Of a DNA stretch of 64,000 bases, positions 36,601-45,190 are shown in pieces. Position 1 is the first letter of the stretch; the number at the start of each line of letters is the position of its first letter. The notes beneath the pieces were generated by a model that worked only from the letters and a program-made list of their open reading frames with translations, ran no database searches and was not told the origin of the DNA. A program made the position numbers and the translations under genes. The DNA is from Pirellulaceae bacterium (GTDB taxonomy: Bacteria > Planctomycetota > Planctomycetia > Pirellulales > Pirellulaceae): contig BPJU01000012.1 in assembly GCA_026004775.1 (NCBI GenBank), positions 62,001 to 126,000 of the forward strand. Direction: 5' to 3'.

Positions 36601-36877
36601 GGCAGTATGGGTTGCCGTCAATCTTGGTCAGGACTGCGGTGTTGTCATCCACCCGATACAGCTTGCACTTGATCGGACAAGAGGTGTGGCACTGGAGGCA
36701 GACACTGTAGATGATGTTCTCCGGTTCGTTGTGCGCGTAGGTATAGTGGCTGTCCACGCCGAGTGTACCTGCATTGGCTTGCCACCCGGCCAAAGCGCTT
36801 GCTGCTGCAAACGCGCTGGTGCCGCCGAAGAACGCGGCCGATTTAAGAAACTGCCTGCGCTCGACAGTGGCAGTCAT
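33629..36877 (-). CDS. ttrA: Molybdopterin oxidoreductase catalytic subunit, tetrathionate-reductase (TtrA)-like
   Basis: 1,082 residues from ATG 36877, with AAGGAG about 8 nt upstream; the longer frame from 36913 adds 12 unlikely residues. A twin-arginine signal (RRQFLK, residues 7-12) sends the folded protein across the inner membrane. A [4Fe-4S] site follows: C60, C63, C67 (LQCHTSC), with the fourth Cys in GRICPKGQAG. The molybdopterin fold covers the remainder; the Cys in TTICEQSHH is a candidate Mo ligand. The length fits TtrA better than shorter polysulfide reductases. It would reduce a sulfur oxyanion such as tetrathionate in the periplasm, taking electrons from quinol through the NrfD and FeS subunits. 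It is last gene of a B-C-A ordered operon. Thiosulfate, polysulfide or arsenic substrates remain possible. Confidence 0.75.
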   Translation of the reverse strand: MTATVERRQFLKSAAFFGGTSAFAAASALAGWQANAGTLGVDSHYTYAHNEPENIIYSVCLQCHTSCPIKCKLYRVDDNTAVLTKIDGNPYCPQTLFPNVPYRTRPMDKVYIEELYHRELPVSYIEGRICPKGQAGIQTLYDPYRLRVVLKRDGPRGSRRWKSISFDQAIQEIVEGGDLFGEGRVPGLRELFAVRDAELAARLARDARAVAAKQMTLDEFHSKYAEHLDKLIDPDHPDLGPKNNRFVFLAGRIQHGRKELMKRFTHDAFGSVNAFEHTTICEQSHHIAFEQCTQSFSDGKWGNGRTHMKPDIENAEFIIFFGTGAFEANFGPPLMGGLVATASVENRLKYVVVDPRCSKTAGKAWKWVPIKPGGDIGLAMGMIRWIIENQRYHAAYLRNANQAAAQAAGEPSFTTATYLVKLEDGGKRPGAYLRASEVTVDGQPLGNKDQFVVSVGGKLTPVQMDGPDPVIGDLEVDTTTGSIPVKSAFTLLKERAFQRTLEQYAQIAGLDQELGGAATIEQLAYEFTSHGRRAVAEFYRGPVQHTNGYYQAQAIILLNLLVGNPGWKGGLSVGGGHFHEFGGSEANPYHLEKMHPGKLTAFGVPITREKVRFEDTTLFHGHYDAKRPWYPFSSNVYQEVIPSAADAYPYSIGCLFLHKGTPVMSCPAGHKLIDILRDTKKIPLLIACDIVIGETSMYADYIIPDLAIWERWGTPHTTPAMLTTASKIRQPVVAPITQTVTIDGEEMPISMEAFLIAVAKRLGLSGFGKDAFGPGLHFDRPEDFYLKAVVNIAMGDKLDEAGNPTQAAPEADDEELELFRRARRHLPPSVFDEQKWQRATGDPQKYWRRVVSVLNRGGNFEDWDKRYRGDRQAHPYAGNFNLYVEPVAMARHSMTGEYFDGLPVIGPVCDAKGNAVEDVGYPLQLITFKDILGGQSRTMAANVWLSEQVGHADGNHVLINRRDARRLGLRHGQWVRIVSATNPQGKFRVNDSQLRDIVGRLEVIEGIRPGVVAVSWHCGHWAYGSDDVVVDGQTVRGDPTRSRGILPNPVLREDTSIGNVCLSDPIGGSASFYDTYVRVEPA

Positions 36878-36919
36878 GGTTTGCTCCTTCGTTACTACCC
36901 TGGCTACTGGCACGATCGC

Positions 36920-38110
36920 TCACCGTGTTGCCGCACTCGTGCCAAGTGCAGCACACTCCGTTTGTCCTGCCGGGCGATGCCCTAGAACCATCCATGCGCA
37001 CCAGAAGAGCCAGCAGCCGCCGGCGATCACTCCGAGCGAAACCAGCCATTCCATCAGGCTCGGGAAGTATTCCGGGATATTGCGGACGTGGTAGTAGGCC
37101 GTAACCAGCTCATGGAACGGTGCATCGATCTGCGCTGGGATTACGATATTCAACCGATAACCCGCCACGCCCAATACGACCGACATGGCTCCGAATGTCA
37201 GAACGGCACGGTTGCGGCGCAGACGCGGTGTCATGAATAGGAACAACGGTATTACCAGGCCCAAGCCGGCATGCAGTATCCATGTCACGGGCCAGTAGGG
37301 CCCGAAGTACAAATGCCGATACGCCGCCACGTCGTGCTCTACGCCGCCGTACCAGACGACCAGCGCTTCAGAAACAAGCAGGAGCGCATCGAGGACCAGA
37401 ATTCCGGCCGTCAATTTGGCAAGAAAGTCCATCGTCGCCTTGTCCTCTTCGTCCTTCTGCCCGAACAAAGTAGCCAGCACCATCAACAGTCCAGCACCCG
37501 ATGCGGCGGCGGACGCCAGGAAGGCCACCGGTGTGACGCCCGTATTCCACTCCGGGCGGGCTTTCACAACCGCGAACAAGGCGCCGGTCCCCCAGTGCAC
37601 TCCGATCGCAGCCGGAATACCAACCAGCGCCAAAACTGTTAACAACCGTTGCCGGGTCACCGGAAGCTCGTCAGCCGACTCCACCGGACGCAGGATCGAC
37701 AGCTCTACCAGCAAAATAAACAAGTAGATCAGGTACACAAACGCTTCCCAACTGAGCAGGGAGGCAGGATTGGGAGAGAAAAGAACGTATATGAACCGAG
37801 CTGGGTGCCCCAGGTCGATCCAGATGAACGTCACGCCAACCAACATGCAGACAAATGCTTGCAGCACAGCCAGCTTGCCAACTCGCTCCAGTCGCTGGAT
37901 TCGAAATCCGTAGACCAGCGACGAGAGCACAAAACCGCCCGCCGACAGGCCAAGAAAGTAGATGTACATGGCCACCCACAATCCCCAAACCACATGGTTT
38001 GACAGATCTGTATGAACCAGCCCAGTACGGGCTCTCCAGATCAGCCCGAAGAGGCCTGGTATGGACAGCCCGGTCAGGAGCAGGATGACAAGCCGTGTGC
38101 GTGCGTTCAT
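36920..38110 (-). CDS. ttrC: NrfD/PsrC-family membrane subunit (TtrC-like)
   Basis: 396 residues from ATG 38110 (AAAGGTG upstream); the frame extends to 38143. About nine or ten hydrophobic spans match the NrfD/PsrC quinol-oxidising subunit, starting with RLVILLLTGLSIPGLFGLIW. It conducts electrons from membrane quinol to the periplasmic FeS and molybdopterin subunits. It lies 42 nt upstream of the catalytic subunit and 182 nt downstream of the FeS subunit, all on the minus strand. Confidence 0.8.
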   Translation of the reverse strand: MNARTRLVILLLTGLSIPGLFGLIWRARTGLVHTDLSNHVVWGLWVAMYIYFLGLSAGGFVLSSLVYGFRIQRLERVGKLAVLQAFVCMLVGVTFIWIDLGHPARFIYVLFSPNPASLLSWEAFVYLIYLFILLVELSILRPVESADELPVTRQRLLTVLALVGIPAAIGVHWGTGALFAVVKARPEWNTGVTPVAFLASAAASGAGLLMVLATLFGQKDEEDKATMDFLAKLTAGILVLDALLLVSEALVVWYGGVEHDVAAYRHLYFGPYWPVTWILHAGLGLVIPLFLFMTPRLRRNRAVLTFGAMSVVLGVAGYRLNIVIPAQIDAPFHELVTAYYHVRNIPEYFPSLMEWLVSLGVIAGGCWLFWCAWMVLGHRPAGQTECAALGTSAATR

Positions 38111-38292
38111 GGTCTGGCACCTTTGCGCGGCTATTCGTTTCACTCCCTGGTTGCCTTTTGCGTTCGTCGGCTGCCACGATCGCTTGCCCTGTTCATGGCA
38201 GCCAGGTCGGTTCCATCAGCGAGGTCGTTTTTCGCAAGCATGCTCCACTTCGCTTTCTCTTGGCCGTCTCCGGCCGACCAGGCCAGAGGTGG

Positions 38293-39117
38293 CTACGTCA
38301 GGTAATACACCGAAGGATCGTTACCGGTCTCCGGTTTGAGCTGCATTACGTGGCGGCCCCGAAAATGCGGGAATACCACATGCGCCGGATCGTCTCCGTC
38401 GCGAATGCGATACACCAGGCTCCTTGCGTCATTCAGGTCGCCAAAATAGATCGCCCGGCCAGGGCAGGCCGCCGCACAGGCCGGCAACATTCCTTTCCGG
38501 ACGCGGTGCAAACAAAAATGGCACTTGCGGACGTTGTTCACCGGTGAAACGCGGGGCTGACGCAGCCGGTTCTCACCATATTCCGGCGACGGCGTCGCCT
38601 CATACGGCATCGGCTCACTGCCCGCGAACACGCCCTCATGTAACACCGTATTTTCCCTGCAGACCGAATAGTAGTCGTGTCCAAAGTCGAAGCTCCTGGC
38701 TCCGTAAGGACAAGCCGCCATACAGTAGCGGCAGCCGATGCACTTGTCGTAGTCGATCGCCACCACCCCATCGTGGCGCTGGTAGGTAGCGCGCGTCGGG
38801 CACACCTGAGTGCAGCTCGGTTGCTGACACTGCATGCATGGCCGCGGAATGAACCGCCGCTCCACGTTCGGATACGTGCCGATCTCTTCCTCCAGCACCA
38901 CCATGTAGTTGACACCGGGAGGCGTATGGTTTTCCGCCTTGCACGCCACCGCGCAGGTCTTGCAACCAATGCACTTCTGAAGATCGATAACCATCCCGTA
39001 ATGCACGCCGCTGGAGCCGGCGTCTGCCCCGGTCGGCCGACAGCCACTGAGGGCCGCCACACCGGCAGCCGCCGCTGTGGCTCCTGCCTGCAACAAATCG
39101 CGTCGAGTCGTTTGCAT
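38293..39117 (-). CDS. ttrB: Four-cluster [4Fe-4S] electron-transfer subunit with Tat signal (TtrB-like)
   Basis: 274 residues. RRDLLQAG near the N-terminus followed by an Ala-rich hydrophobic run and SGC is a twin-arginine and possibly lipoprotein signal. Four Cys clusters are visible: [39 protein letters not shown], and CHFC...CAAACP. This is the DmsB/NrfC/TtrB type that carries electrons between the NrfD subunit and the molybdoenzyme. It is first gene of the operon. Confidence 0.85.
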   Translation of the reverse strand: MQTTRRDLLQAGATAAAAGVAALSGCRPTGADAGSSGVHYGMVIDLQKCIGCKTCAVACKAENHTPPGVNYMVVLEEEIGTYPNVERRFIPRPCMQCQQPSCTQVCPTRATYQRHDGVVAIDYDKCIGCRYCMAACPYGARSFDFGHDYYSVCRENTVLHEGVFAGSEPMPYEATPSPEYGENRLRQPRVSPVNNVRKCHFCLHRVRKGMLPACAAACPGRAIYFGDLNDARSLVYRIRDGDDPAHVVFPHFRGRHVMQLKPETGNDPSVYYLT

Positions 39118-40109
39118 CGCTGGTTGCTCGCCTCAATCCCCGATCTGGCCACCGATATCCCCCATAATCGCGGCTTGCAAACCATATGCCGGTAATGGAA
39201 GAAGAGTGCTGGCAGGCAAAACAGAGGGTCTTTAACCACAGCAAGCTGCACCCCTATGGGGAAAACGAACTGTGACAGATTGGCACATTCTGACTCACCG
39301 CACACCCGGAGTGTGCGAGCGTGATCACCCCCGCAGTTGCAGAGCGATGGTCGAGGTTGACGTGGCTATTGAATTTCTCGCGGAATATTGCGGGTTATCA
39401 AGTTGAATCCTCGCTTGGGCAACCTTGACATCCTGTGAGGTTTGGGGAAAACGACTTCTATCACGTTTCCCGAAACTGCCAGCAAGAGAGAACCTTCCTG
39501 GCGCTCCATGCGCCGAACTGGTGGTCAAAATACCCTCCCAAGGAGGTTCTGGCCATGAAAGAGAACTGCCACGTGGTCCGTCGCAAAGCCCTTGCCATGC
39601 CGGTGCCCAAATCTGAGCAAAAGGCACTTGCCTCCTTCGCTGGCTTTGCCATTTCTCAAAGTAGTTTGCGAAACTTCAACACGTCAAGCTGCCTGTCTGC
39701 TGCTTCACCCGCAAAGCATCGCAAAGGTAGAAGCCTGAGTTACCCGTTCCTTCAGTTGATTGTCCCAATACTCTCCGGATGCCACGACCTACGTGTTGTA
39801 TGCTATTACCGGCATCCCCAATTGGCAAAACGGTCGCTCAACTTAGGCCGCTTCCGATGTATTTCCGGGCCGCGTGCTCTCTTTTCACGCCGACGGCACA
39901 AACTCCTCCCACTCGCTCTCTCCCCGCAAGCGAGGGGGAGTGTAGGTGTCAGGGGGCACATGTTGCGCACGAATAACACCTAAAGACGCACGTGTTAACT
40001 CCTTATATTGGGGCCAAGAGGAATTCGTTGTGTTAGTGTTTTTAGCATTGGCGCGGAGGATAAATGTGTTAGGGTGCAACAACTGCGGTGTTAGTTGGTC
40101 GGGCAGGGG
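39118..40109. other. Intergenic, no gene seen; degenerate repeat copy
   Basis: Nearly 1 kb upstream of the ttr-like operon. Around 39910-39960 a degraded form of the GC-rich palindrome is present (CTCTCCCCGCAAGCGAGGGGG and GTGTCAGGGGGCAC). Short frames have no recognisable protein. The promoter of the minus-strand operon should lie near 39120-39300, but I could not identify it. Confidence 0.4.
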
Positions 40110-40229
40110 GATAACTACCCCCCACAGCCAGGCCCTCTTCCCCTAAAGTGCCGGAGAACCCCTTCCGGCACGCTCGTCCCGGTCGTCGCGGAAAAATACC
40201 TCCCAACTCCCTCTCCCCCCGCTTGCGGG
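40110..40229. repeat. Outermost unit of GC-rich array 1, split by the IS4 insertion
   Basis: Contains CTAAAGTGCCGGAGAACC, CTTCCGGCACGCTCGTCCCG and CGGAAAAATACCTCCCAA, as in the main array, and ends at CTCTCCCCCCGCTTGCGGG exactly where the IS begins. The palindrome resumes at 41903. Confidence 0.85.
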
Positions 40230-41902
40230 CAATACTGTTCGGCACGGCACTTGCTCTCGCGCGGGGGCGGCGGTTAATCAGCTTCGCGTGGACGTAGTAT
40301 GATTGATCCGGAGTAGTTTAGTAGTAGGAGTTACGCATAGTTGTAAGATGCTCACTTATGGGAGGGAAACTATTTTTCGGCGACTAGCTCATGCAACAAA
40401 TAGCGCGACGGTAAACGCACGCAGACGGACGAGCAAAGGCGCGCAGTATCACCACCGCGCGCCCTCGGAGCGAAATGGCCCAAGGACGGTTCTTATATCA
40501 TTGAAGCGGCGGCGGGAACCATCGGTTTAAGTGCCACGATGTGTCGTTCTAACTCCTCCAAAGTAGCCCAGCCCATAAAGTAAAACTGGAGCATCTCCCA
40601 GGTCCGTTTCGTGGGCTTGTTTCCCGTCCACAGCACGATCAAAAGACACGCGATCAGCGTGGCGTAAATTTGGATGGCAACGCCGTTGGGACTGTGGGAA
40701 ATTAGGTGCCGACAGCCCATTACGCATTTAAACCAGCGGAAGAACAACTCCACCGTCCATCGGTAACGGTAAGCCATCGCCACCATTTCGGCTGGCAAGT
40801 TCAGTCGGTCAGTCACCAGCCAAATCTCGTCCGGGGTCCCGTCTGATTTGGTGTACTGCACGATTACCAGGCGTACCGGTTGTTTCAGGTAATCCTTGTG
40901 ATGGGCCGTACCCAGCTTGCTTACGACCACATCACGCTTCACACCGACGGCAACCGCTTCGTCCGACAGCGTACGCTCCTCGGCAACCGTGAAAGCCGTG
41001 TTGTCTTTTACGCGGCCAATAAATGAGGAGCCAGCGTCCAGAATCGCCCGATACAGGGCGAAGTTGGCATAGCCACGGTCCAGCACATAGAGCCGCCCTG
41101 GCTGGAGCATCGCCCGCAATTCATCCGGTTCCGAGCACGCGGCAGGCGTGACACGCACGTCGGCCGGTACTCCTTTGAGAACTTCAAAATGTAGATGGAT
41201 CTTGATGCCACGATGCCGCTCGTCCTGCCAGATGGCCCAAGCCATACGCGGCAAAGCGCGCAAGATCGTGCCATCGACGGCAGTAAGTCCCGCCAGCGCT
41301 TCGGCCTCACGCCCTTGCGTAATGGGCATTGCGCGCCTGGCCAACTCGGGAATCATCTGGTGCAACAGTTCCGGGTCGAAAACATTGGGCGCTTCGCTAA
41401 GCGAACCGAGTGATACCGGAATAATCCCCAAAGCCTTCTGCACTTTGGTCAGGCGAGCGGCCCGCTGCAACCCACGCAAACTGTCAATCACCGGGTTAAA
41501 CAAGAACAGCAATATCAGCATGACATACTGATCATAGTGGAGCTTGCGATTGCCGCTTTTGTCTCGCTCGGTACCTACCGCGTGCAATCGTTCCAACAGA
41601 GGCATCAGTTGTTTGAAGTACTTCAGCCCCTGAATGTCTCCTGGCCGAATATCGTTGCGTCTACGTGGCATGGCCCTTCCTTGGCAAAGCGACTGATCAA
41701 CCTGATAGCGACTGCACTTTGTACTAAACAAGATGACCGAAAAGCGGCTTTTTGGGGAATATCAATTTTGCCTGCTTGGGCCTGCCACAAGCGCGGTTTG
41801 CCACCCGTAACGTATACATAAGTACATTACAGGTGGCCTATTCGCTTCCAGGGTGCCGAAAAGTTCCGGGAAAACCTGCAAATCTCGTGCCGAACAGTAT
41901 TG
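40230..41902 (-). mobile_element. Complete IS4-family insertion sequence
   Basis: 1,673 bp bounded by perfect 17-bp terminal inverted repeats, CAATACTGTTCGGCACG at 40230-40246 and its complement at 41886-41902. The flanks carry a 10-bp direct repeat CGCTTGCGGG (40220-40229 and 41903-41912), a target-site duplication. The target was the loop side of the palindrome in a GC-rich repeat unit. One intact transposase gene fills most of it; 40247-40492 is non-coding. Intact ends and gene suggest recent insertion. Confidence 0.93.
40493..41671 (-). CDS. IS4-family DDE transposase
   Basis: 392 residues from ATG 41671, with AAGGAAGG just upstream; the frame runs on to 41731 without a signal. The DDE catalytic residues lie in LTAVDGTILRA (first Asp), YVLDRGYANF (second Asp) and the YRYRWTVELFFRWFK block (Glu of the Y-R-E-K signature of IS4). 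Length and motifs are complete, so it may be active. Confidence 0.93.
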   Translation of the reverse strand: MPRRRNDIRPGDIQGLKYFKQLMPLLERLHAVGTERDKSGNRKLHYDQYVMLILLFLFNPVIDSLRGLQRAARLTKVQKALGIIPVSLGSLSEAPNVFDPELLHQMIPELARRAMPITQGREAEALAGLTAVDGTILRALPRMAWAIWQDERHRGIKIHLHFEVLKGVPADVRVTPAACSEPDELRAMLQPGRLYVLDRGYANFALYRAILDAGSSFIGRVKDNTAFTVAEERTLSDEAVAVGVKRDVVVSKLGTAHHKDYLKQPVRLVIVQYTKSDGTPDEIWLVTDRLNLPAEMVAMAYRYRWTVELFFRWFKCVMGCRHLISHSPNGVAIQIYATLIACLLIVLWTGNKPTKRTWEMLQFYFMGWATLEELERHIVALKPMVPAAASMI

Positions 41903-42748
41903 CGCTTGCGGGGGGAGAGGGTAGGGTGAGGGGGGCAGGGAGATGGCTAACCCCCTCCCCCGGTCGTCTCCCCCCTAAAGTGCCGGAGAACCCCTTCCGG
42001 CACGCTCGTCCCGCTCGTTGCGGAAAAATACCGCCCCAATTCCCTCTCCCCCCGCTTGCGGGGGGAGAGGGTAGGGTGAGGGGGGCTGGGAGATGGCTAA
42101 CCCCCTCACCACGACCCCCCTCCCTAAAGTGCCGGAGAACCCCTTCCGGCACGCTCGTCCCGCTCGTTGCGGAAAAATACCTCCCAATTCCCTCTCCCCC
42201 CGCTTGCGCGGGGGGAGAGGGTAGGGTGAGGGGGGCGGGAGATGGCTAACCCCCTCACCCGGTCGTCTCCCCCCCTAAAGTGCCGGAGAACCCCTTCCGG
42301 CACGCTCGTCCCGCTCGTTGCGGAAAAATACCTCCCAATTCCCTCTCCCCCCGCTTGCGGGGGGAGAGGGTAGGGTGAGGGGGGCTGGGAGATGGCTAAC
42401 CCCCTCACCCGGTCGTCTCCCCCCCTAAAGTGCCGGAGAACCCCTTCCGGCACGCTCGTCCCGCTCGTTGCGGAAAAATACCTCCCAATTCCCTCTCCCC
42501 CCGCTTGCGGGGGGAGAGGGTAGGGTGAGGGGGGCTGGGAGATGGCTAACCCCCTCCCCCGGTCGTCTCCCCCCCTAAAGTGCCGGAGAACCCCTTCCGG
42601 CACGCTCGTCCCGCTCGTTGCGGAAAAATACCTCCCAATTCCCTCTCCCCCCGCTTGCGGGGGGAGAGGGTAGGGTGAGGGGGGCTGGGGCATAGCTAAC
42701 CCCCTCACCCCGGCCCTCTCCCCCTAAAGGGGGAGAGGGAGTAGGTTT
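41903..42748 (+). repeat. GC-rich tandem array 1, about 150-bp units
   Basis: The marker GTTGCGGAAAAATAC recurs at 42017, 42166, 42317, 42467 and 42617, giving a period of 149-151 bp. Each unit holds the palindrome CCCTCTCCCCCCGC-TT-GCGGGGGGAGAGGG (14-bp arms), then GTAGGGTGAGGGGGG, and a second short palindrome around CCGGAGAACCCCTTCCGG. With the IS-split copy at 40110-40229 there are about six units. The last unit (42692-42748) is a different cap sequence. Because the period is near 150, minus-strand frames stay open (PYPLPPQAGGEG repeats), but these are not credible proteins. Confidence 0.95.
42692..42748 (+). repeat. Cap unit of array 1 (inverse of array 2 cap)
   Basis: The 57-bp end ATAGCTAACCCCCTCACC ... 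GAGGGAGTAGGTTT is the reverse complement of 51977-52034 apart from one base. It replaces the normal unit end and faces the cap of array 2 across 9.2 kb. Confidence 0.9.
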
Positions 42749-43155
42749 CGTACATCACCTTTTGCGCTGGAGTGAGAGTCTGCCGGCATACTTGGACCTA
42801 ATGCTGTGGTTCCAGAAGCGGCTATTTTAAATAGCTTTGCACGATTCGGCGTCATGTCGATGTTTAAGCGGGGGCGCGAGCCCACCCAGGGTGACCTCGC
42901 AAGACGGTCCTCAAAATATCGAAGCACGTTACCTATTTATTCATCCATGGTGCGGCTGGGTGGTCACGTGTCACATTGTCATGCCAGTCATGCCATAGGC
43001 GCTCAATCAATAACATGCAATGGTAAGATTCTCGGGCTAAACCTGACGGCGGATACGGTTTACGTCAGGCCAATGGCACACGATGCAAATGCCACCCAAT
43101 TGCACAAAGCTATTTCGTCGAGAAAAGCTGGCCTCGGTCGAATATGCCGCTCGGA
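42749..43155. other. Intergenic, no gene seen
   Basis: About 400 bp between array 1 and the hydrolase gene stop. No frame, hairpin or repeat was recognised. Confidence 0.4.
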
Positions 43156-45171
43156 CTACTTCGCGGTTTGCGCTTTAAGCTGCCAGCGTTCGTCGAAAAA
43201 GTCCGCCGCGACTACTCGGCCCGCACGCGCTCCGTCGGGAGCCTCGCTTATATCCAGTATCGCCCAGTCCGGCAACTTCGGCGTCTGCTGGGCATTCGTG
43301 CGGTCATGCTCCTCGCGGAACGTCAAACCACTGTTAATCACCACATACCGATTCGGCGCATCAGGGTTAGGATAAATAAAAACCGGTACGTGACCGGCTG
43401 CATCAAACGACCGATCACCCACTCGTATCTGGTCGCGATCCCACCTCAGCGGCAATCGCGATTCCTTGGATCCGTTTAGCCAGAAACGTCCCATAATCTT
43501 ATTACTTTGCGGATCACCCCACAAAACCAGGTGATAGTTCGCCATGTCCTCCCGAGTCACCTCGGCATCCTTCTTTATCCGAAGTTCCCCACGCATCAAT
43601 GTCTTCCACCGGCGGCGGAAGTGTTGCAGCTCGCTTCGCACCCACCGATCCACATTCGGGTGCCAGCACCGTCCGCTCGGTACCACCACCAGAAACGGCT
43701 CGAAAAACAGATCGTCAATCGGCCCCTGTAAACCCGGCTTTTTCCATAATCCATCTTCCAGTTCATTCGGCACCAATTTCCATTTCCCATCATGCACCAG
43801 GGTAATCCGATTAGCGCCATTTATCTCCTTGCGCCCACTCCGATCACTCACAATCTCATCCCCATCGACAGTTAGTTTCTGGATCTGTGCTGGAGGAATA
43901 AGTAACCGGAACGCCGCGACATTGGTTGTGTGGACTTCCAGTACCCCGCCCTCTTCCATCCGTGCATCCACACGGGTGTCTTGCCAATGTTCCTTCAATC
44001 GCAATAGCTCAACCCAATACTGCCTGTTGTAGCGCAAGGTGCGGGTCTGGAGGGTGACTTCTCGAGGTGTCTGGGGGCTTCCTGCTTTTACCGCTTGCTC
44101 CAGGAGCTGCATCAATCGAGCCAGGGTAGATCGCTCATACTGGTGTCCCGTTTGCGGGCCGACAAGATGCACCAATTCGCGTCCATGCTCGCGGTACGCT
44201 TCTTCCATCACTCGAGCCGCCTGGATCTGCCGATCCAGCTCGCCACTGTACGCAATCACCGGAATAGCGAACAGATTGCGCACGTAAGAAGGGGCGTCGT
44301 ACAAGTGCCACAATTTTTGTTCGTATTCCGGAGGGAATTTATCGGGTGTGAGGCCGACATACCGGGCCGTCTCGGCAAAGCCGGCCCCGGGACTCACCGC
44401 CGCCCACCGCCAGGCGTAGTGAGCCCCCAAATGCCACGCCCCGGCTCCCCCCATCGAAAAACCGGCCAACACCACGCGACGCTCATCCACCGGATAGCGA
44501 CGCATTACGTCGTGAATCGCCTCCCAGACATCTGTTTCTCCGGCGAATTTGAACGCCACACACTGGCGGCCAAACGGGTGCACAATCAAGGCGTTCTTGG
44601 GAACCATTGGTCCGGCATCGCGCAGTCGCTGTTCGATGAAGTGCAAATCGGTCACTCGATCCCCTCGCCCGTGCAGCCAGACGTAAAGCGGCAACGGGGA
44701 CAAGCCGTCCCAGTCGTCGGGCACCACAAGCCCATACGGCTGGGGGCTGCCGTCAATGCGGGAAAGGAACCCGAGCACCAGCGGGCCGTGTTCGGCAGTC
44801 CACGGTGCCCTGCCCTGCTCTAACTGGCCAACGCGCATCTGAGCCAGATCCAGCAGGCGGCGGGCTTTTTCCAGATCGCGCGGCAGCGTGTAAAATTCTC
44901 GGTTCTCCACCGCCAACCGCACGGCCTTCACCAGCACCGCCGCATCGGCTCGCTCCGGTTGCCGCACTGCCTCCAGCCGCTGCTCCAGCTCCCGGCAGCG
45001 CTCGAGCAACTCCCGGCCAACCGTTGGGTCCAACTCCACACCCACCGGCGGTACCAGCCTCTCGGGCATTGGCCACAGCGCATCGTCGGATTCCTGCGCT
45101 GGTAATCCTGCTGCTGATACCCAAAAACCAATGCTCACCAAGAGCCCCAGCCACCGGTAGCCGATCATCAT
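43156..45171 (-). CDS. Secreted alpha/beta hydrolase (prolyl-oligopeptidase/esterase type)
   Basis: 671 residues from ATG 45171 (the frame extends to 45204). A signal peptide (YRWLGLLVSIGFWVSAAGLPAQ) opens it. An N-terminal helical region (about 40-125) precedes the hydrolase fold: PLPLYVWLHGRGDR, the nucleophile elbow GFSMGGAGAW, and SGELDRQIQA with a later GHQYE for the acid and base. Residues about 350-671 are beta-rich with no named domain. It would hydrolyse esters or peptides outside the cytoplasm. It lies just downstream of the PQQ-propeller gene: the latter's stop at 45191 is 19 nt from this start, so they are probably co-transcribed. Confidence 0.75.
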   Translation of the reverse strand: MMIGYRWLGLLVSIGFWVSAAGLPAQESDDALWPMPERLVPPVGVELDPTVGRELLERCRELEQRLEAVRQPERADAAVLVKAVRLAVENREFYTLPRDLEKARRLLDLAQMRVGQLEQGRAPWTAEHGPLVLGFLSRIDGSPQPYGLVVPDDWDGLSPLPLYVWLHGRGDRVTDLHFIEQRLRDAGPMVPKNALIVHPFGRQCVAFKFAGETDVWEAIHDVMRRYPVDERRVVLAGFSMGGAGAWHLGAHYAWRWAAVSPGAGFAETARYVGLTPDKFPPEYEQKLWHLYDAPSYVRNLFAIPVIAYSGELDRQIQAARVMEEAYREHGRELVHLVGPQTGHQYERSTLARLMQLLEQAVKAGSPQTPREVTLQTRTLRYNRQYWVELLRLKEHWQDTRVDARMEEGGVLEVHTTNVAAFRLLIPPAQIQKLTVDGDEIVSDRSGRKEINGANRITLVHDGKWKLVPNELEDGLWKKPGLQGPIDDLFFEPFLVVVPSGRCWHPNVDRWVRSELQHFRRRWKTLMRGELRIKKDAEVTREDMANYHLVLWGDPQSNKIMGRFWLNGSKESRLPLRWDRDQIRVGDRSFDAAGHVPVFIYPNPDAPNRYVVINSGLTFREEHDRTNAQQTPKLPDWAILDISEAPDGARAGRVVAADFFDERWQLKAQTAK

Positions 45172-45190
45172 TGCCTGCCTCCCCGCATGC

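Noticed and set aside
42124-42708. 194-codon frame of repeated PYPLPPQAGGEG units
   Set aside because: Arises because the 150-bp repeat period is a multiple of three; the sequence is the GC-rich palindrome read through, with no start signals.
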